Shown: positions 49,530-61,383 of the stretch, piece after piece | Layout of the letters: the number at the start of each line of letters is the position of its first letter | How positions within the stretch are numbered: the first letter of the stretch is position 1 | Origin: Sipunculus nudus | Taxonomy: Eukaryota > Annelida > Sipuncula > Golfingiida > Sipunculidae | Assembly: GCA_026874595.1 (NCBI GenBank) | Contig: CM049322.1 | Span: 56,918,386-56,982,385, forward strand | Direction: 5' to 3' | Length of the DNA stretch: 64,000 bases | Notes under the pieces: model-generated | Told to the model about the DNA's origin: nothing | Databases searched by the model: none | The model's input: only the letters and a program-made list of their open reading frames with translations | Made by a program: the position numbers and the translations under genes

Positions 49530-49568
<39 letters not shown>
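49530..49568. repeat. (AT)n microsatellite
   Basis: TA run with a GTATGTATG end, directly before the SINE copy. Confidence 0.95.
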
Positions 49569-49579
<11 letters not shown>

Positions 49580-49581
<2 letters not shown>

Positions 49582-49695
49582 GATTTATGGGTTTGATCCC
49601 CATCGAGACTATGAGCGTGGGTCGGTGGTTTTTTCCGGCTTCTCCGGTTTCCGTCACATGTAAAAGACTGCCAAACGCCACCATCTAAGCCAATG
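49580..49695 (+). mobile_element. SINE core fragment, copy 3
   Basis: GGGTTTGATCCCCATC (degenerate B-box) is followed by GGTCGGTGGTTTTTTCCGG, CTTCTCCGGTTTCC and AAAGACTGCCAAACGCCACC. These match the middle parts of the SINE at 13701-13905 in the opposite orientation. Confidence 0.65.
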
Positions 49696-50377
49696 AGAGG
49701 GCCCCGTTATATATATTACAACTTAATGTACAATCCTAGTAAAATAAATAAAAGCTTATATATAATTCTTCACACCCTAGTTAGACTAGCCACACGTCAG
49801 CGGCGCCACAACTGGGTAAACCGGGCCTGCTGCAGTGGTCGTTTCTGGGATTGACAAGCACTCAGTCATTTCAAATGATAGACTTCATTTTCAAATCTAA
49901 AAAAATAAGGGATATTAAGCCCTTTGGGGAGACAATTGTGTATTGATCTTGTAATAATGCTGGTCTCTTATTATTTTTGCTCAGTTATGTTTGTATTGTA
50001 TGAGGAAGATTTTAGGTTTTATTATACATATCATATAATTACACAGTTTTCGTATGTTTCCTGAATGAGTGCCCTTTAATCACATAGCCCTCGTAAATCA
50101 GTTATTGATTTTCGCGCCTGTTTGGAATCTGGCTCATCTCGACCTTGTTGTTAAAAAGATATGCAGGTTTAAATGAACCCCGATACACTGTTGTGTAATG
50201 TTTAACACAGTTATAGATAAAACTGGATCATAAAGTGATAAAAAAAACCCTAATAATATAATACAAAAATGCAATATACAGTTTGGTGGTGAAGATGGCA
50301 TGAAGAAAGCATTGGTTTCAATAATAACCATGACTGTTGATTATATACCTCTATCATCGCCCACACCATGGAATCAT
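49696..50377. other. No gene recognised
   Basis: AT-rich DNA without supported features. Confidence 0.5.
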
Positions 50378-50434
50378 GGACATGTAAACCACGGACAAGT
50401 AAACCACGGACAAGTAAACCACGGACAAGTAAAC
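50378..50434. repeat. 16-bp minisatellite
   Basis: ACGGACAAGTAAACC is repeated about 3.5 times with near identity. Confidence 0.9.
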
Positions 50435-51085
50435 ATACGTTCTAAATCTAGTTGACCATTCATAAGTATATATGGTCTTATTTAAGTCTCAAACGTCAAA
50501 CAAACCAAGCAAAACTATGGCTTATTCTTAATAAATATGTCCTATTATAATTTAGGTTACTGTATTATCTAATTTTTAGCAGTGATTGTTTCCTTGATAC
50601 GATGATACAGTATGCGCAAAGCATATCGGTGACTACCATGGTTTCCTTTGATTCGCGATGGTTTTTATTTCGCGATATATGCGAATAGGCCTATAAAAAC
50701 CTCGGGAATAAACAGCCTCATCTACTAAGAGGAATAAGAGGAATGATGCATTTGCAAAAACAGATTAGTTATTACCCCTCTGTAAACAACATAATCAGAA
50801 AACTAATCTGTGCGGGTATCGAAACATGCGGTAATCACCACTTGATATATAAACTGTGACATAGCTTATAATGAATGACTAAACCAGAAATGAGTGAGAT
50901 ATTGTAGGATTTGTTCTAAATTTAAAATCAATAGAAATACTGTTGTACTAAAATTGCATTGGTTCTGGTGCGGTCGTGAAAAAGAAACCCTCGCAAAATG
51001 CTCAAAATTTTAGCCTCGGGAATATAAAGCCAGCCACAGTTTAGTTTTGGTGACGTATCTATATGTATCGATATACATGTATATA
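50435..51085. other. No gene recognised
   Basis: AT-rich DNA. TACCATGGTTTCC near 50636 is X-box-like but weak. Confidence 0.45.
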
Positions 51086-51275
51086 CATGGGTGGATCCAG
51101 GATTTAGGAGAAGGAGGGCTCTAGATAACCCAGGAGGACTAATTACAAAACCTAAAAATATAGGTCTCCAGGTCCAGGGGGGTCGGGGGGGGGGGGAGGG
51201 GGGGGGGGGCAAGCCGCAACATTTGTCTGAAATCCTAAAAAAAAGTATGCGGTGGCTGAAAATCCGCTGAATCCG
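51086..51275 (+). mobile_element. Short inverted-repeat element with poly-G, family G
   Basis: The left end CATGGGTGGATCCAGGAT and, on the other strand, the right end CAGAAGCGGATTCAGC are imperfect inverted repeats. The interior has a long interrupted G run (about 51177-51210). Related copies or fragments lie at 20211, 25019, 26700 and 49337. Confidence 0.65.
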
Positions 51276-51680
51276 CTTCTGATATCAATTTTCTGATTAT
51301 CATTTTATGTTTTACAACTGAAATTGACTTACTTTACTCTATGTTCGATGGAGGGGGTGTATAAAATTGAATATTTTCCAGATCTGTTAGAGGGGGCAAT
51401 GTGAACTTCCCCCTACACCCCCCGCCATCTGGGCCCTTTACTAAAAATGTGATAAATATCTGGCACCTCTAGTTGTTAGTTCTATATCATATATTCTAAA
51501 CATGATGTCCCCGGTGTGGAAACGAAGTTTTTATTTTACGTTGAATAATTGAGCGATATAAAAATTCTGCTTTAGTAACTAATTTATTTATGGTCCAATT
51601 ATATCAATTTCATTAGGGTATTATTTAAAAATGATTATTCATCGCCTAGCCCATGTCGTTAGCGGTTAAAGTTCACCTTT

Positions 51681-51681
<1 letters not shown>
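51276..51681. other. No gene recognised
   Basis: AT-rich DNA, including CCCCCTACACCCCCCGCC near 51410. Confidence 0.5.

Positions 51682-51747
<66 letters not shown>
51682..51747. repeat. (GT)n then (AT)n
   Basis: GTGTGTGTGT leads into about 55 bases of TA repeat. Confidence 0.95.
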
Positions 51748-51750
<3 letters not shown>

Positions 51751-51792
51751 AATCAATGTGTTTCCGGCTACTGACCCTTTTTCCCCACACAG

Positions 51793-51984
51793 GGAGAGTT
51801 TCTGGTGAGAGATTCACTGTATCAGCCAGATGCTCAGTTTTCAAATGCCCACGACCATTGCCGCGGCGTCCGTGTCCCTGGGATGGAATACATGGAAGAT
51901 GTAGGCCCCGGGCGGGATATATCTTTCCGTGTACACGCTCAGAACGCCGACCTCCCGGGACAATATTGCTCGAAATGCCATTGA
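51793..51984 (+). CDS. Candidate orphan 3' coding exon, function unknown
   Basis: A branch-point-like TACTGAC, a pyrimidine tract and CACACAG precede position 51793, a good acceptor. From there a phase-0 frame is open for 63 codons to TGA at 51982-51984. The peptide starts GEFLVRDSLYQPDAQFSNA and ends LPGQYCSKCH, with balanced acidic and basic residues unlike the repeat-derived frames around it. GC content is clearly higher than the flanks. No family is recognised. Another frame over the same bases (51756-52052) is also open, so chance is possible. A donor-like ACG/GTGAGA follows near 52058. No partner exon is identified. Confidence 0.3.
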   Translation, partial: GEFLVRDSLYQPDAQFSNAHDHCRGVRVPGMEYMEDVGPGRDISFRVHAQNADLPGQYCSKCH

Positions 51985-52066
51985 TATGCATCATTGGAAA
52001 TTTGGTACGCCACGGGCCGCAGGGATTTATAGTGGACGTGAGGACATACTAGTGACACGGTGAGAG

Positions 52067-52085
52067 ATGGGGGGGGGGGGGGGGG
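52067..52085. repeat. Poly-G tract
   Basis: About 17 consecutive G residues. Confidence 0.9.
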
Positions 52086-52849
52086 ATAGGGTAAAGAATT
52101 TGTGAAAGAGTAATTTTGATAGAAACTGTTAGAAAGCTAAGTGAAGAAAAAAAAAAAAAACAGTGTAAAATGAACAATTTTCGAGGAGAGCAAACTTAAA
52201 AATATATGGAATGGAAGAAACAAATTCTAGTAATTCAGTGGACTCCTGCAAAACTGTATTAAATTTGATTAAGAGTAACTTTGGGATATCTCTGAAAACA
52301 TGCTGTGGCCTGTCATAGAGCCGGTATAAAGCAAACCAAAACAATCCCAGGCCTGTTATTGTCATATTTAAATCCAGGGACTAGAAAACCAGTGTTCTCA
52401 AGGCCAGAAGCAAATTTATGGGCTTCAGAAAGTTAAATGTTAAAGATTTTTATCCAGACCTACAAACCGTGTTCAATAGAGTGAAACAAGATCCCAGGGC
52501 CCAGCAAACCTGAACATTGGAATGGACGCATTTCCTTCCCTGATACAGGTGGCACACTTCATATGGACAGGCCATGGATTAAGTACTTAAGGAATAAATT
52601 CATCCTTGACTAGTAACTCTTATTATGGACATTATATGGATACCTTGTTTTATGTGTTTTGTGTCGTCTTTAATATATATGTAGTGATGTACAGATTGTC
52701 AGGGATACTTAAGTCTCAAATTCTTACAGGTAGGGACACTAATCTTACTCATGTGATGTCAGGAACAATGGCCCTCACTTGTAAATATGGTACTTTTATT
52801 TTCTTTGTAGATTAACATATGATGGACAGTTCATTTAAATTTTTAATTC
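52086..52849. other. No gene; possible 5' part of the LINE
   Basis: AT-rich DNA. Short stretches (for example a frame reading DFYPDLQTVFNRVKQDP near 52440-52500) may be remnants of LINE 5' sequence, but I cannot support this. Confidence 0.35.
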
Positions 52850-54825
52850 TTTCACTTAATGTTAAAGGATCAAGGGAGTATAAAAAACGCAGAAAAAATA
52901 TTTAATTGGGAATTTATGCATGGATGTAACGAAGGTTTCATGTTTTTCAAGTAACCCACAGTGATATTAATTGTACAGGATCCTGGGGCCACCAATGGTA
53001 TGGACTGAGCTATTTTAGTCATAGGTCTAATTTAAGCAAAGGAATGTTAACTTTAATTGGAAGTGAACTAGAATTTTCGTTGATAAAGAACATTATTGAT
53101 AGATATGGAAGATATATTATAACAGTCTTATTCAAGGGAATGAATTTTTATTTATAAATATAAATAAATGAGCCAAACTTTGATCAAATGCAAATGAAAT
53201 CGTTGAAGAAAATTGTTGAAATAATAAAATGGACATTAAAAGAACCTATTAATATTATCTTGGGTTGTGATTTTAACGTCTGTTTCCCAGAAGAATACGC
53301 GGATGGTGGTAATTTGAAATGAAAGACAAATATCATTTCTTTCATGTATGATGTACGCGAAAGTTGAAATATTCATGATAAATGGTGAATTAGAAATCAA
53401 CATTTTTTTGAATGTTTTCTTGGAGAAGATATAACCCTCTAATCCAGAGAAGGTTAGGTTCTTTTTAACTTCAGCTGTCATACAGCCATTTATAACACAT
53501 TGATACATAATAACATCAGTTGAATCAGATCACTCTGCAATAGTTATGAAATGTGTTAACTTCCTGAGCAAAAAATTGGTTCCGAGATATGGAAATTTAA
53601 AAATTCCTTGTTGACTGACAGAGAATAAACACAAGAACTTATGAAAACAATCAGTAAATGGAAGTTAGAATTGGATAGTAATCCAAAGGAAAATGGGAAT
53701 ATCTAAAGTATTAAATAAGACAATTCACTATCAGGTACGTTAAAATTAAATCAAGTATTTTCAAGGCTAAGTTTAAAGAATTGGAAAAACTTGTAAATAA
53801 TCTTGAACCAAACATTAACGAATCGTGCGACACATTGAAAGAATATTTAAAAACAAAACAGAAACTTGAAGGTTGCTATCAATACATAACTCAAGGAATT
53901 ATAATAAGATCCCGTTCCCAGTTGTTTGAAGAAGGGGAGAGAAATAATAAATACTCTTAATTTAACAAAAAAATAAATAAAGCCAAAACGATCTTTAAAA
54001 ACGTTATTGGTAGATTGACCTGAAAGTACGAAGTATGAAATCTTTTGATAAAACTGAAAGATTTGTTTTTTTTTTCAAATGTAAATATAAAAGAGTAAAC
54101 AAACATTTAGAAGAATATATATAAACTTTTTTTTCAAAAGTTGAAGTACCTAGATTAACCACAGAGAATAATAACTAAATGAAAGTAGAATTAACAATAA
54201 ATGTCATACATAATGCATTAAAAGATATGAAAAACAATAAAACTCCTGGGAAATGAAGGTTATCTAAATAATTTTATTTGCTTTTCCTCCCTGATATTAA
54301 ACCTGAATTACAAAATTGTTATAACTATTGCTTTGAGATGAAACAAATGATACACAGCCAAAGACAAGAAGTTATTTTATTAATAGAAAGAAAAAAAAAC
54401 TGGAAGGGACAGCCGGTTAATTAAGGACTGGCATTCAGTTAGTTTGATAAAAAGTGAATGTGATAATTTTAAGTAAGATAATCAGTAACAGAATAACAAC
54501 ATTTTTACTATTACTAATACATGAAGATCAAAATATCTTTGTGTTTGATAGGTGTATGAGAGAATAAGTGAGATTAATTGCAGATATGATGAAATATACA
54601 GACACTGAAAATAAAGGTGGAATAATCATGGCTACAGATTTCGAAGCTTCTTTTGACTCTGTGTGTCACTCATTTATGTTTGCTGTCCTCGAAAAAAAAT
54701 GGTTTTGAAAAATCTTTGTTAAATTGGATTACATTAATGAATCATAACTTTGTATTATAAACAACGGTAAAAACACTAGGCATTTTCCAATAGAACGTGG
54801 TACTAGACATGGTGATCTATTAGCA

Positions 54826-55420
54826 CATTTTTCTTAAACGAAGAAGCACATGTTGAAAACTTTGGAAATTTTCTCAAAATATTCTTCAACAAGGGCCCTG
54901 AGGCATCAAATGGTCCCCCGCCCCAATCATAACTCAAATGGGGATATCTTCTGTGATTTGCAGGCAACCTAGCTCCAAAGAAACCTTGCATATGATTAAA
55001 GGCTAAAGTGTTTTTATTTACTACCTCATCTGAACAAAAGTGGAAAATACAATTATGGAACGCATTCAACAAAATTTGAAAGTCCCCTGAAAACGCCCAA
55101 AAAAATCAAGTTCAACCTACATTCATTTAAGATCCGTTGGTTTAAGGACCGGGTGCATATGATTTGAAGGATCAGGTGTTCTTCCTTATTCACTTATAAT
55201 TAAAAAAGTACCAAGTAGCGTAACAGTAGGTGGCGTTACTTGCAGGTCATAACCACATGCCAGTCATCTGAATAACATTTATGTAAAATTTTATGAAATA
55301 AGCTTCAGGGCTTTTAGAGGTATTCGGCAGAGAAAGAACGGACGGAAGGAAAGACGGACAGACGGACTTGTGCGGACGATTGTTGTTGTTGTACGGTGGG
55401 AGACTAATAAAAACGAATCA
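54826..55420. repeat. Repeat DNA replacing the central RT of the LINE
   Basis: LINE similarity stops shortly after ERGTRHGDL and resumes near 55420 (CIGSWINRKDH). Between them is non-coding DNA whose right part has GGTGGCGTTACTTGCAGGTC, then degenerate GGACGGA units. That is the same design as the modules at 22255-23490 and 33420-33545. Confidence 0.6.
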
Positions 55421-55487
55421 TAATAAACCAGAGTTTGCCTGTATAGGAAGTTGGATAAATAGAAAAGACCACATGGGTGACTGTTAA

Positions 55488-55946
55488 GGTTTTGCCATTC
55501 ACCTACCTTTTGAAAATAAAATTTATGTGATTTCTGGCTTCTGTGTATATGCTAAAGATCTGAGGGTGATTTTAGTTGTGAAAAAGTTCTTATATGGCCT
55601 TCAGTGAAGGGTATATGAACTTGTTCATCAACAACGTGTTTGTAAACACAGCAATGTTGACAAAAGAGAATAACAGGAAGTAGGTTGCATAAACGCGGAG
55701 GCAGAAAGGTCACTTGTTGCATAATGCCATTTGCAAAGCTCTGGCTTATCTGATTTGCTATCAGATGCCCTTGTCGAATTTGCTTTGATTATTTTGGTGG
55801 CCCCCCCCCCTTATATTATAAACACATCAATATAAACAAAACAAGCAGCCTGTGTGTGGTGATATCCACTTTTCTGGTCTTTTATTAATGAAAGCTCCAA
55901 GGGATTACCTTTACTTTATAAAGGTCAGATAGGTGATTGGGCCCCT
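55488..55946. mobile_element. TTAA-flanked non-autonomous DNA transposon, copy 2 (459 bp), nested in the LINE
   Basis: Flanked by TTAA at 55484-55487 and 55947-55950 and homologous along its length to 38726-39185, with blocks such as TTTGTAAACACAGCAATG and CATTTGCAAAGCTCTGG shared. Removing it joins two pieces of the LINE frame (before: GSWINRKDH; after: LKILGVHF). It carries a C10 tract (about 55800) absent from copy 1. Confidence 0.9.
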
Positions 55947-56779
55947 TTAATGGGTTAATCTAAATAAAAGTTTGAAAATACTGGGAGTTCATTTCACATA
56001 TAATACACAAATATTTAATACCCTTAATTTTCGAAAATCTGAGAGAGATTTTATAGCAGTTCTTTTGGTCAGGAACACTACTGACTGACTATAGAATGAT
56101 TCAGGTCACTGGTATTGTCAAAACTGTTGTACATTTGTAATTTGTGCAAAAATCCAAATGGGTTTATAATAGATATACAACAAGTATATGTAACCGGTTT
56201 ATTTGGGTAGGAAAACGACCAAAAGTGAAATTTACAACAGCAAATGGAGGTTTGAAAATACCATATGTATTTGCAATCATTCAGACACAAAGATAAAATG
56301 GATAAACAGGTAATTAGATGAAATGTGCAAAAAGTTAAAAACCTATCCATTATTTCATTTGGATAAAATAGGTGGTATTTATGCTATTGGACATAAATGG
56401 AAAGTAACAGCTGTACCAGGTAAAATTCCATTGCGTTATAAGGAAGGTTTTAGAGAATTGGCTACTTTTTAATCACAGTAACTCCCCAGAAATATATCAA
56501 GAGGTTTTGAGAAAGCTATTCTGGTATAATAAATCTATTTTAGTTAACAAGAAGAGTATATTTTACGGGGAACTCAGTGAGAGCGGAATTAACTGTGTAT
56601 CAGACATATTTAACCATAACGGACATATGCTTAAAGTTGAAGAGATCTTCATTCATAATCAAAGCCTTCGAAAAATTATTTATTTCTACTGGTTACAAAT
56701 TTACCAATTATTAGCAAAATCGTGGCTAAGTATACCTAAACATGAAAATAATCTTACTGATGTTAACTGGATGAAAAAC

Positions 56780-56802
56780 GGGGGGGGGGGGGGGGGGGGG
56801 GG
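56780..56802. repeat. Poly-G tract in the LINE C-terminal region
   Basis: About 23 consecutive G residues between WMKN and KCPYC codons, a later expansion in the dead element. Confidence 0.9.
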
Positions 56803-57405
56803 TAAGTGTCCATATTGTGACGAAACTGTAGAACCAGTACATATATTTAATTTTATGAATGTAGTCGAGCCACTTCTCCTTACAACAGAATCTTAAAATA
56901 TTTTTCTGACAGCAGAATAACATAACTAGAAAGGGAACTTTATGTTACACTGTTTGGCTGTGTACCTGCTAATAAGAATAATTTGTTATTTAATCAAATC
57001 TTGCTGTAATGAAAATAATATTGGATAAAAATCGTGAATTAACTCATGGAAATTTAGAAAGAGCAGTTGTACAGCTGCTCTATAACACTTGAAAAAAATA
57101 TATATAATGGAGAATAGAATTGCAAGAAGACATAACATATAAGAACTTAATGAAAAATGGGAACCTGTTATAAATCATATATGAAAGAATATCAATATAT
57201 TATTTTTCTCTTGTATGAAATATAAAACGTTTTAAGTACAAGCTTTTCAAACATTCGCTATGGTATGTGTAGTTTGTGACTTTTCCATGTTTTGTAAATG
57301 TATATGTCCATTTTTTTCCATGTATGTTTTGTAAACTTGTAATATGTGACACAGATTAAAATGCATGTATTGCTTTATGAAATAAATGTATGTTAAAAAA
57401 AAAAA

Positions 57406-58119
57406 AAGAATATATGAAAGAGAAGTCGAGAGGGAGGAGTATTTCACGTCGAGCAAGTGGAGTCGAACGCGAAAGAAAAAGTTAACAAAATAAAAGTATT
57501 TTTCTTTTTATTTTGTAAAATATTTTTAGGTGTGATATAATAGAGCTGTGCTTATAAATACATATCACACATATAACCAATTTCGACTTATGTTAAATTC
57601 TTAGTTTATATTAATTTGCTTCATATATATGAAATATCAAAGCATGACGAACTCATTTAGAAATTTATTAACATGGCCGAATCAAGAATATTTGTAAGAG
57701 AGGAGTCAGTTGGACGTATTAAGGACAAACAAAATATAAACCTCGTAATATAAATATTGAAAATTTCAAGCTTTTAACATTGTATCAGGTCCTTGCTAAT
57801 TCTATATTTTAAAACATATATACCATTAAATAATAGAAATATAATCACAAAACATCCAAAACAAACGTCATAATTATTATATTCTGTCAAATGCCAACAT
57901 AATTAACTTTAAAAGTGCTTTACATATTCTAACATGTATGTAGGGTATATGGGCCTTATGGGTGTAACATGCAGAATTCTTGTCTCGTATAAACACTACA
58001 TTATGCGATGGGTAACAAGGTGAAAAACATGTAAGGTTTGTCCGTTGGATCGACCCGTCACGGTAAATAAATAAAGGCAAAGGTGGGGGTTTACAGTCTG
58101 ATATAACCGACGATGTCAG
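57406..58119. other. No gene; left target duplication of the hAT-like element
   Basis: AT-rich DNA. The 8-base target copy GATGTCAG sits at 58112-58119. Confidence 0.5.
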
Positions 58120-59420
58120 TAGACTTGGGTCCAAATCCTTTTAAAGTAATTGATTACAAATACAATTACTTTTAAAGGTAATTGATTACAATTACAATTA
58201 CTTTTGTTTTCAGAAAAGTAATCGATTACAACTACAATTACTTCCTAAAGTTATCGCAATTACTTTTGCAATTACTTTTGTGATTTAGGACCATTTACCT
58301 CATGCAAGAGCAGACTCTGGGTTTGAGATTGGTTTTAGCTCTTAACATTTTTTTAACAGACGTAACAAATTTAATAAAGGCACAACCTACAAAATCTTTA
58401 TTATAACATGTATCGCAGGACGATATGTACAAAGAGTCATTGTTAAGTGGTAAAGTCATATTAAATTAAACATTTCACAGTCGCTACAAAACGGATCCGG
58501 ATTGTGATATATCAATGAAGCTTGTTTTAAAAAAAATCACATAATTATCATTATAAAGACACAAACGTGTGTATATGGCTTGGGTTTAATGGATATGAAC
58601 CGGACCATTTCAATGAAGGTATGGTAAAAGAAGGAAAAACAGTTTAACATTATTATGTAGAAAAACTCGGATATATGGGGCTTTAGGTTATCCCTCAACG
58701 GATAGAAACCGTGACATTTCAAAACAACTGTTTCTGTATGTTTATTTACATAAATTCATATGAACTTTTGCATATCCTTTGTTTGCAAGTAATTTGTCAT
58801 GCGCTTTGGCGAAGTGTACGAGTCAATACAAATACAATTTATAATACTGTTAAAAATATGCGACAACTTTTTTAGTGACTGATTCAATCTTTTAGATCTT
58901 GTGTCTTTCATGTTTTTTTATTGAAATAATATATCATTGGTTAAAAGCATTAAAATTTATCAGTGTGGGGTTAACCTGAAATTAGGTTCAAACTACCCCC
59001 AGGAATTACTTGAAAGTGATTTCAGATAACTGGGAGTAACCTGAAGTCTTTACATTGGGATAAGTTTGACTGGAAACTTTTTTATTCAGTCAAAATAAAT
59101 TAGTAGCCTGAGATAATAAAAATATTATTTAAAATGCATATGTGCCTCTAAAGTATACATGAGGAACAACAATGGGAAATTGGTTAAAAGCCAGGTATGC
59201 TTATTAAATTCGACAGTTTGATGAAACTATGCATATGAGACAAATATACCCAAAAGTAATTGAAAAGTAATTGTTCAAACAATTACTTTTCAAAAGCAAT
59301 CGATTACAATAAAAAATACTTTCATGATTAGAAAATATAATCGATTACAATTACAATTACTTGAAAAAGTAATTGTAATTAAAATTACTTCAAATACAAT
59401 TACTTTTGGACCCAACTCTG
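58120..59420. mobile_element. Non-autonomous hAT-like transposon, 1301 bp, with perfect 8-bp target duplication
   Basis: Flanked by GATGTCAG on both sides (58112-58119 and 59421-59428). The left end TAGACTTGGGTCCAAA and, on the other strand, the right end CAGAGTTGGGTCCAAA form the terminal inverted repeat. Long subterminal arrays of AAGTAATTGATTAC and AATTACAATTACTTTT lie at both ends (to about 58290 and from about 59255). The middle has no transposase frame. Eight-base duplications and CAGAG-type ends are hallmarks of the hAT superfamily. Confidence 0.93.
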
Positions 59421-59544
59421 GATGTCAGTCTTATCCGACTTTACACTTGGCCTTCCTGGTCTTTCGGATTTGTTCATTTTAAGAGAATATGACTCATGCA
59501 GCCATATCAGACACTAGAAACTTATTCGTTTCACATTTGCCTTT

Positions 59545-59690
59545 CTCCCATTACCGGTACCCATCCACTCCTGGGTCGAGAGAGCGCACCCTGTGGTAAA
59601 GACTTTGGCCAAAGGTGTCTTTGCGCAGACAGCGGTCAGTGCGGGGCGTGAATCCACAACCTTGCGGTCACAAGTTTAGCGGTCTGACAA
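59545..59690 (-). mobile_element. tRNA-derived SINE, second type
   Basis: On the minus strand a tRNA-like head (GACCGCTAAACTTGTGACC, B-box-like GGTTGTGGATTCAC near 59646-59661) is followed by CCCAGGAGTGGATGGGTACC (about 59556-59575). This differs from the core in the 13701-13905 type. Confidence 0.55.
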
Positions 59691-60305
59691 TTTACATGCA
59701 CGCTTCACTAATATTTGCCTATGTTATAGTAAAATAAAAATTCTACCAAATAACAGTTAAAATATGTTTCCTAAAGGCTAACAAAGACGTTGCCAATGGT
59801 TACCATGGAATTTATCATCAAACACGGATCGTGTTCCCTCAGCATGGGAACTACAACAGCCTGAGGTTCATTTTCAGATTTGGGCTAATATCAACTGCAC
59901 TCCCAGAAAAAAAAATCTGATTAAAGGGCAAAGGGCAGTGTGACTGAGCCAATCAAATACAAATTTCTTAAAGCCATCCAGGACATCACTAGTGACAATG
60001 TTGATAAAAAACGGAAACAAATCACCAACACATTTAGCGTATCTGAATGGAAGTCTATACAAATCAAATGGAACTGTTTTCGGGTCAGCTGGCAGGACAT
60101 CAATAAAATTTACTGACAGCCTAATGGTTTCTTTAAAAAAATATATGGTATTAATATGTCACAAAAGCGACACCTGCCGACGACGACTGGCACTGAGTTA
60201 GGGGTCTGTTGCAGGTCTGTTATCAATTTATATTCAAGGGTTGAGGATGACTCGCAAGGGTTTGTATGGGCAACTGTTTCGTAACCCGATGCGAATGTTG
60301 ATTGA
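59691..60305. other. No gene recognised
   Basis: Unrecognised DNA; opposed short open frames around 59874-60201 have no domain. Confidence 0.45.
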
Positions 60306-60306
60306 T

Positions 60307-60353
<47 letters not shown>
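60306..60353. repeat. (AT)n microsatellite
   Basis: TA run with one ATAATAT interruption. Confidence 0.95.
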
Positions 60354-60356
<3 letters not shown>

Positions 60357-61034
60357 ATGAACCTTAATTTACTTGAGCTATTACAACCAAGTGTAGATTA
60401 AATAAAAATAAAGTCAGACGGAAAGGCAGGAATGTAACCAAATTCTGGCATTCAAATATTGATTTATTCCTCTGTATAAACCTTGCTCTCTCCACAGCGG
60501 AAGTGATTGAAGTAACCATCCTTGTATAATCCAGTGTGTCGCAAAAATAATAATATGTATATCTCAAATGACACAAGTATGAATCCAATCTTATCCTGAC
60601 ACAAATATACCCGCATGTAGAACTCTCGTCCTTTATCTTACCTGACCAGCTGTGACACTGACTATATGACCGGAACACGACAAACCTAGTGATACGCAGT
60701 GCGCATGCCCAGGGAAAAGGTCTACAGACTTGGGCACTAAACATTCATTACTACACAGTGGGAGGTTGTGTCTTAGCCGGTTCGGTTTCGTTTTCGTTGG
60801 TTTGTTGGTCTGTTAATCATCGGAATTAAATGGATTCAGATAAAGGTTTGATTGACTGGGATGGATTATCTTTGGCCGAGGTTTACTCTTTGTTGCTTGC
60901 CATTGTAGTACAAGAAACAGAATTTCCATTTCAGTTTATGACCATTTACACGAGTTTTATTTCCTAATAATATTACATTAGATTAAATTTCAATAATCGT
61001 CAATCGATTAGCAGTAAATCAGTCACAGATCCGC
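60354..61034. other. No gene recognised
   Basis: A minus-strand frame of 126 codons (60364-60744) is Cys/Phe/Arg-rich with no motif or splice support. Confidence 0.4.
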
Positions 61035-61383
61035 AGGGCATCCCTCGCTATTGTAGGATGGTCCCAAAACGGTGTTTGCATTTAATTATTCGGTCCATAT
61101 TGCAAGGTTCATTCGTGCTTTTATAAGTGACAATAGATTTGTGAATATCCCTTTATAACATTTCTGAACCCTTATCCTGTGCCGGATCCAGAACAAAGTC
61201 TAATCGTTTACTGGCTTTAATGTCCTGAAAATGTCAGGATATTCCGTTCATGATTGCCTGATTTGTGTTATGAACAAACACCAACAAACATACACAAACA
61301 AACACGCCCACATACACACATATACAAACCCACATACACATACAAATACACACATACACACATATACAAACACACACACACAC
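61035..61383 (+). repeat. Dispersed repeat family F, copy 4, with CA/AAACA tail
   Basis: Shows TTATAAGTGACAATAGATTTG, TTCTGAACCCTTATCCTG, CCGGATCCAGAAC and TGTGTTATGAACAAACACC. It then runs into a CA-rich tail at about 61280-61383. Confidence 0.8.

Larger units (their letters stand above)
52850..57405 (+). pseudogene. Decayed LINE (non-LTR retrotransposon), endonuclease plus RT remnants
   Basis: Translation in shifting frames, with many stops, shows the order of an APE-type LINE ORF2. The endonuclease part starts LNVKGSREYKK (52850s), with ILGCDFNV, the GDFN-like motif, near 53260. Reverse transcriptase signs are DMKNNKTPG (about 54220-54250), TDFEASFDS (about 54634-54660) and ERGTRHGDL (about 54792-54818). 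C-terminal signs are LKILGVHFTYN (about 55970), WVGKRPKVKF (about 56203) and a CPYC...H zinc-knuckle remnant (about 56805). The RT block with the YADD catalytic loop is not visible and appears replaced by inserted repeats. A 3' UTR with AATAAA ends in A13 at 57393-57405. The motifs remind me of L1/Tx1-like elements. Inactive. Confidence 0.85.

Noticed and set aside
56507-56896. An independent 129-residue gene
   Set aside because: It is the C-terminal remnant of the decayed LINE, with a poly-G expansion inside.
60364-60744. 126-codon minus-strand gene
   Set aside because: No domain, biased Cys/Phe/Arg composition, and no splice or promoter support.
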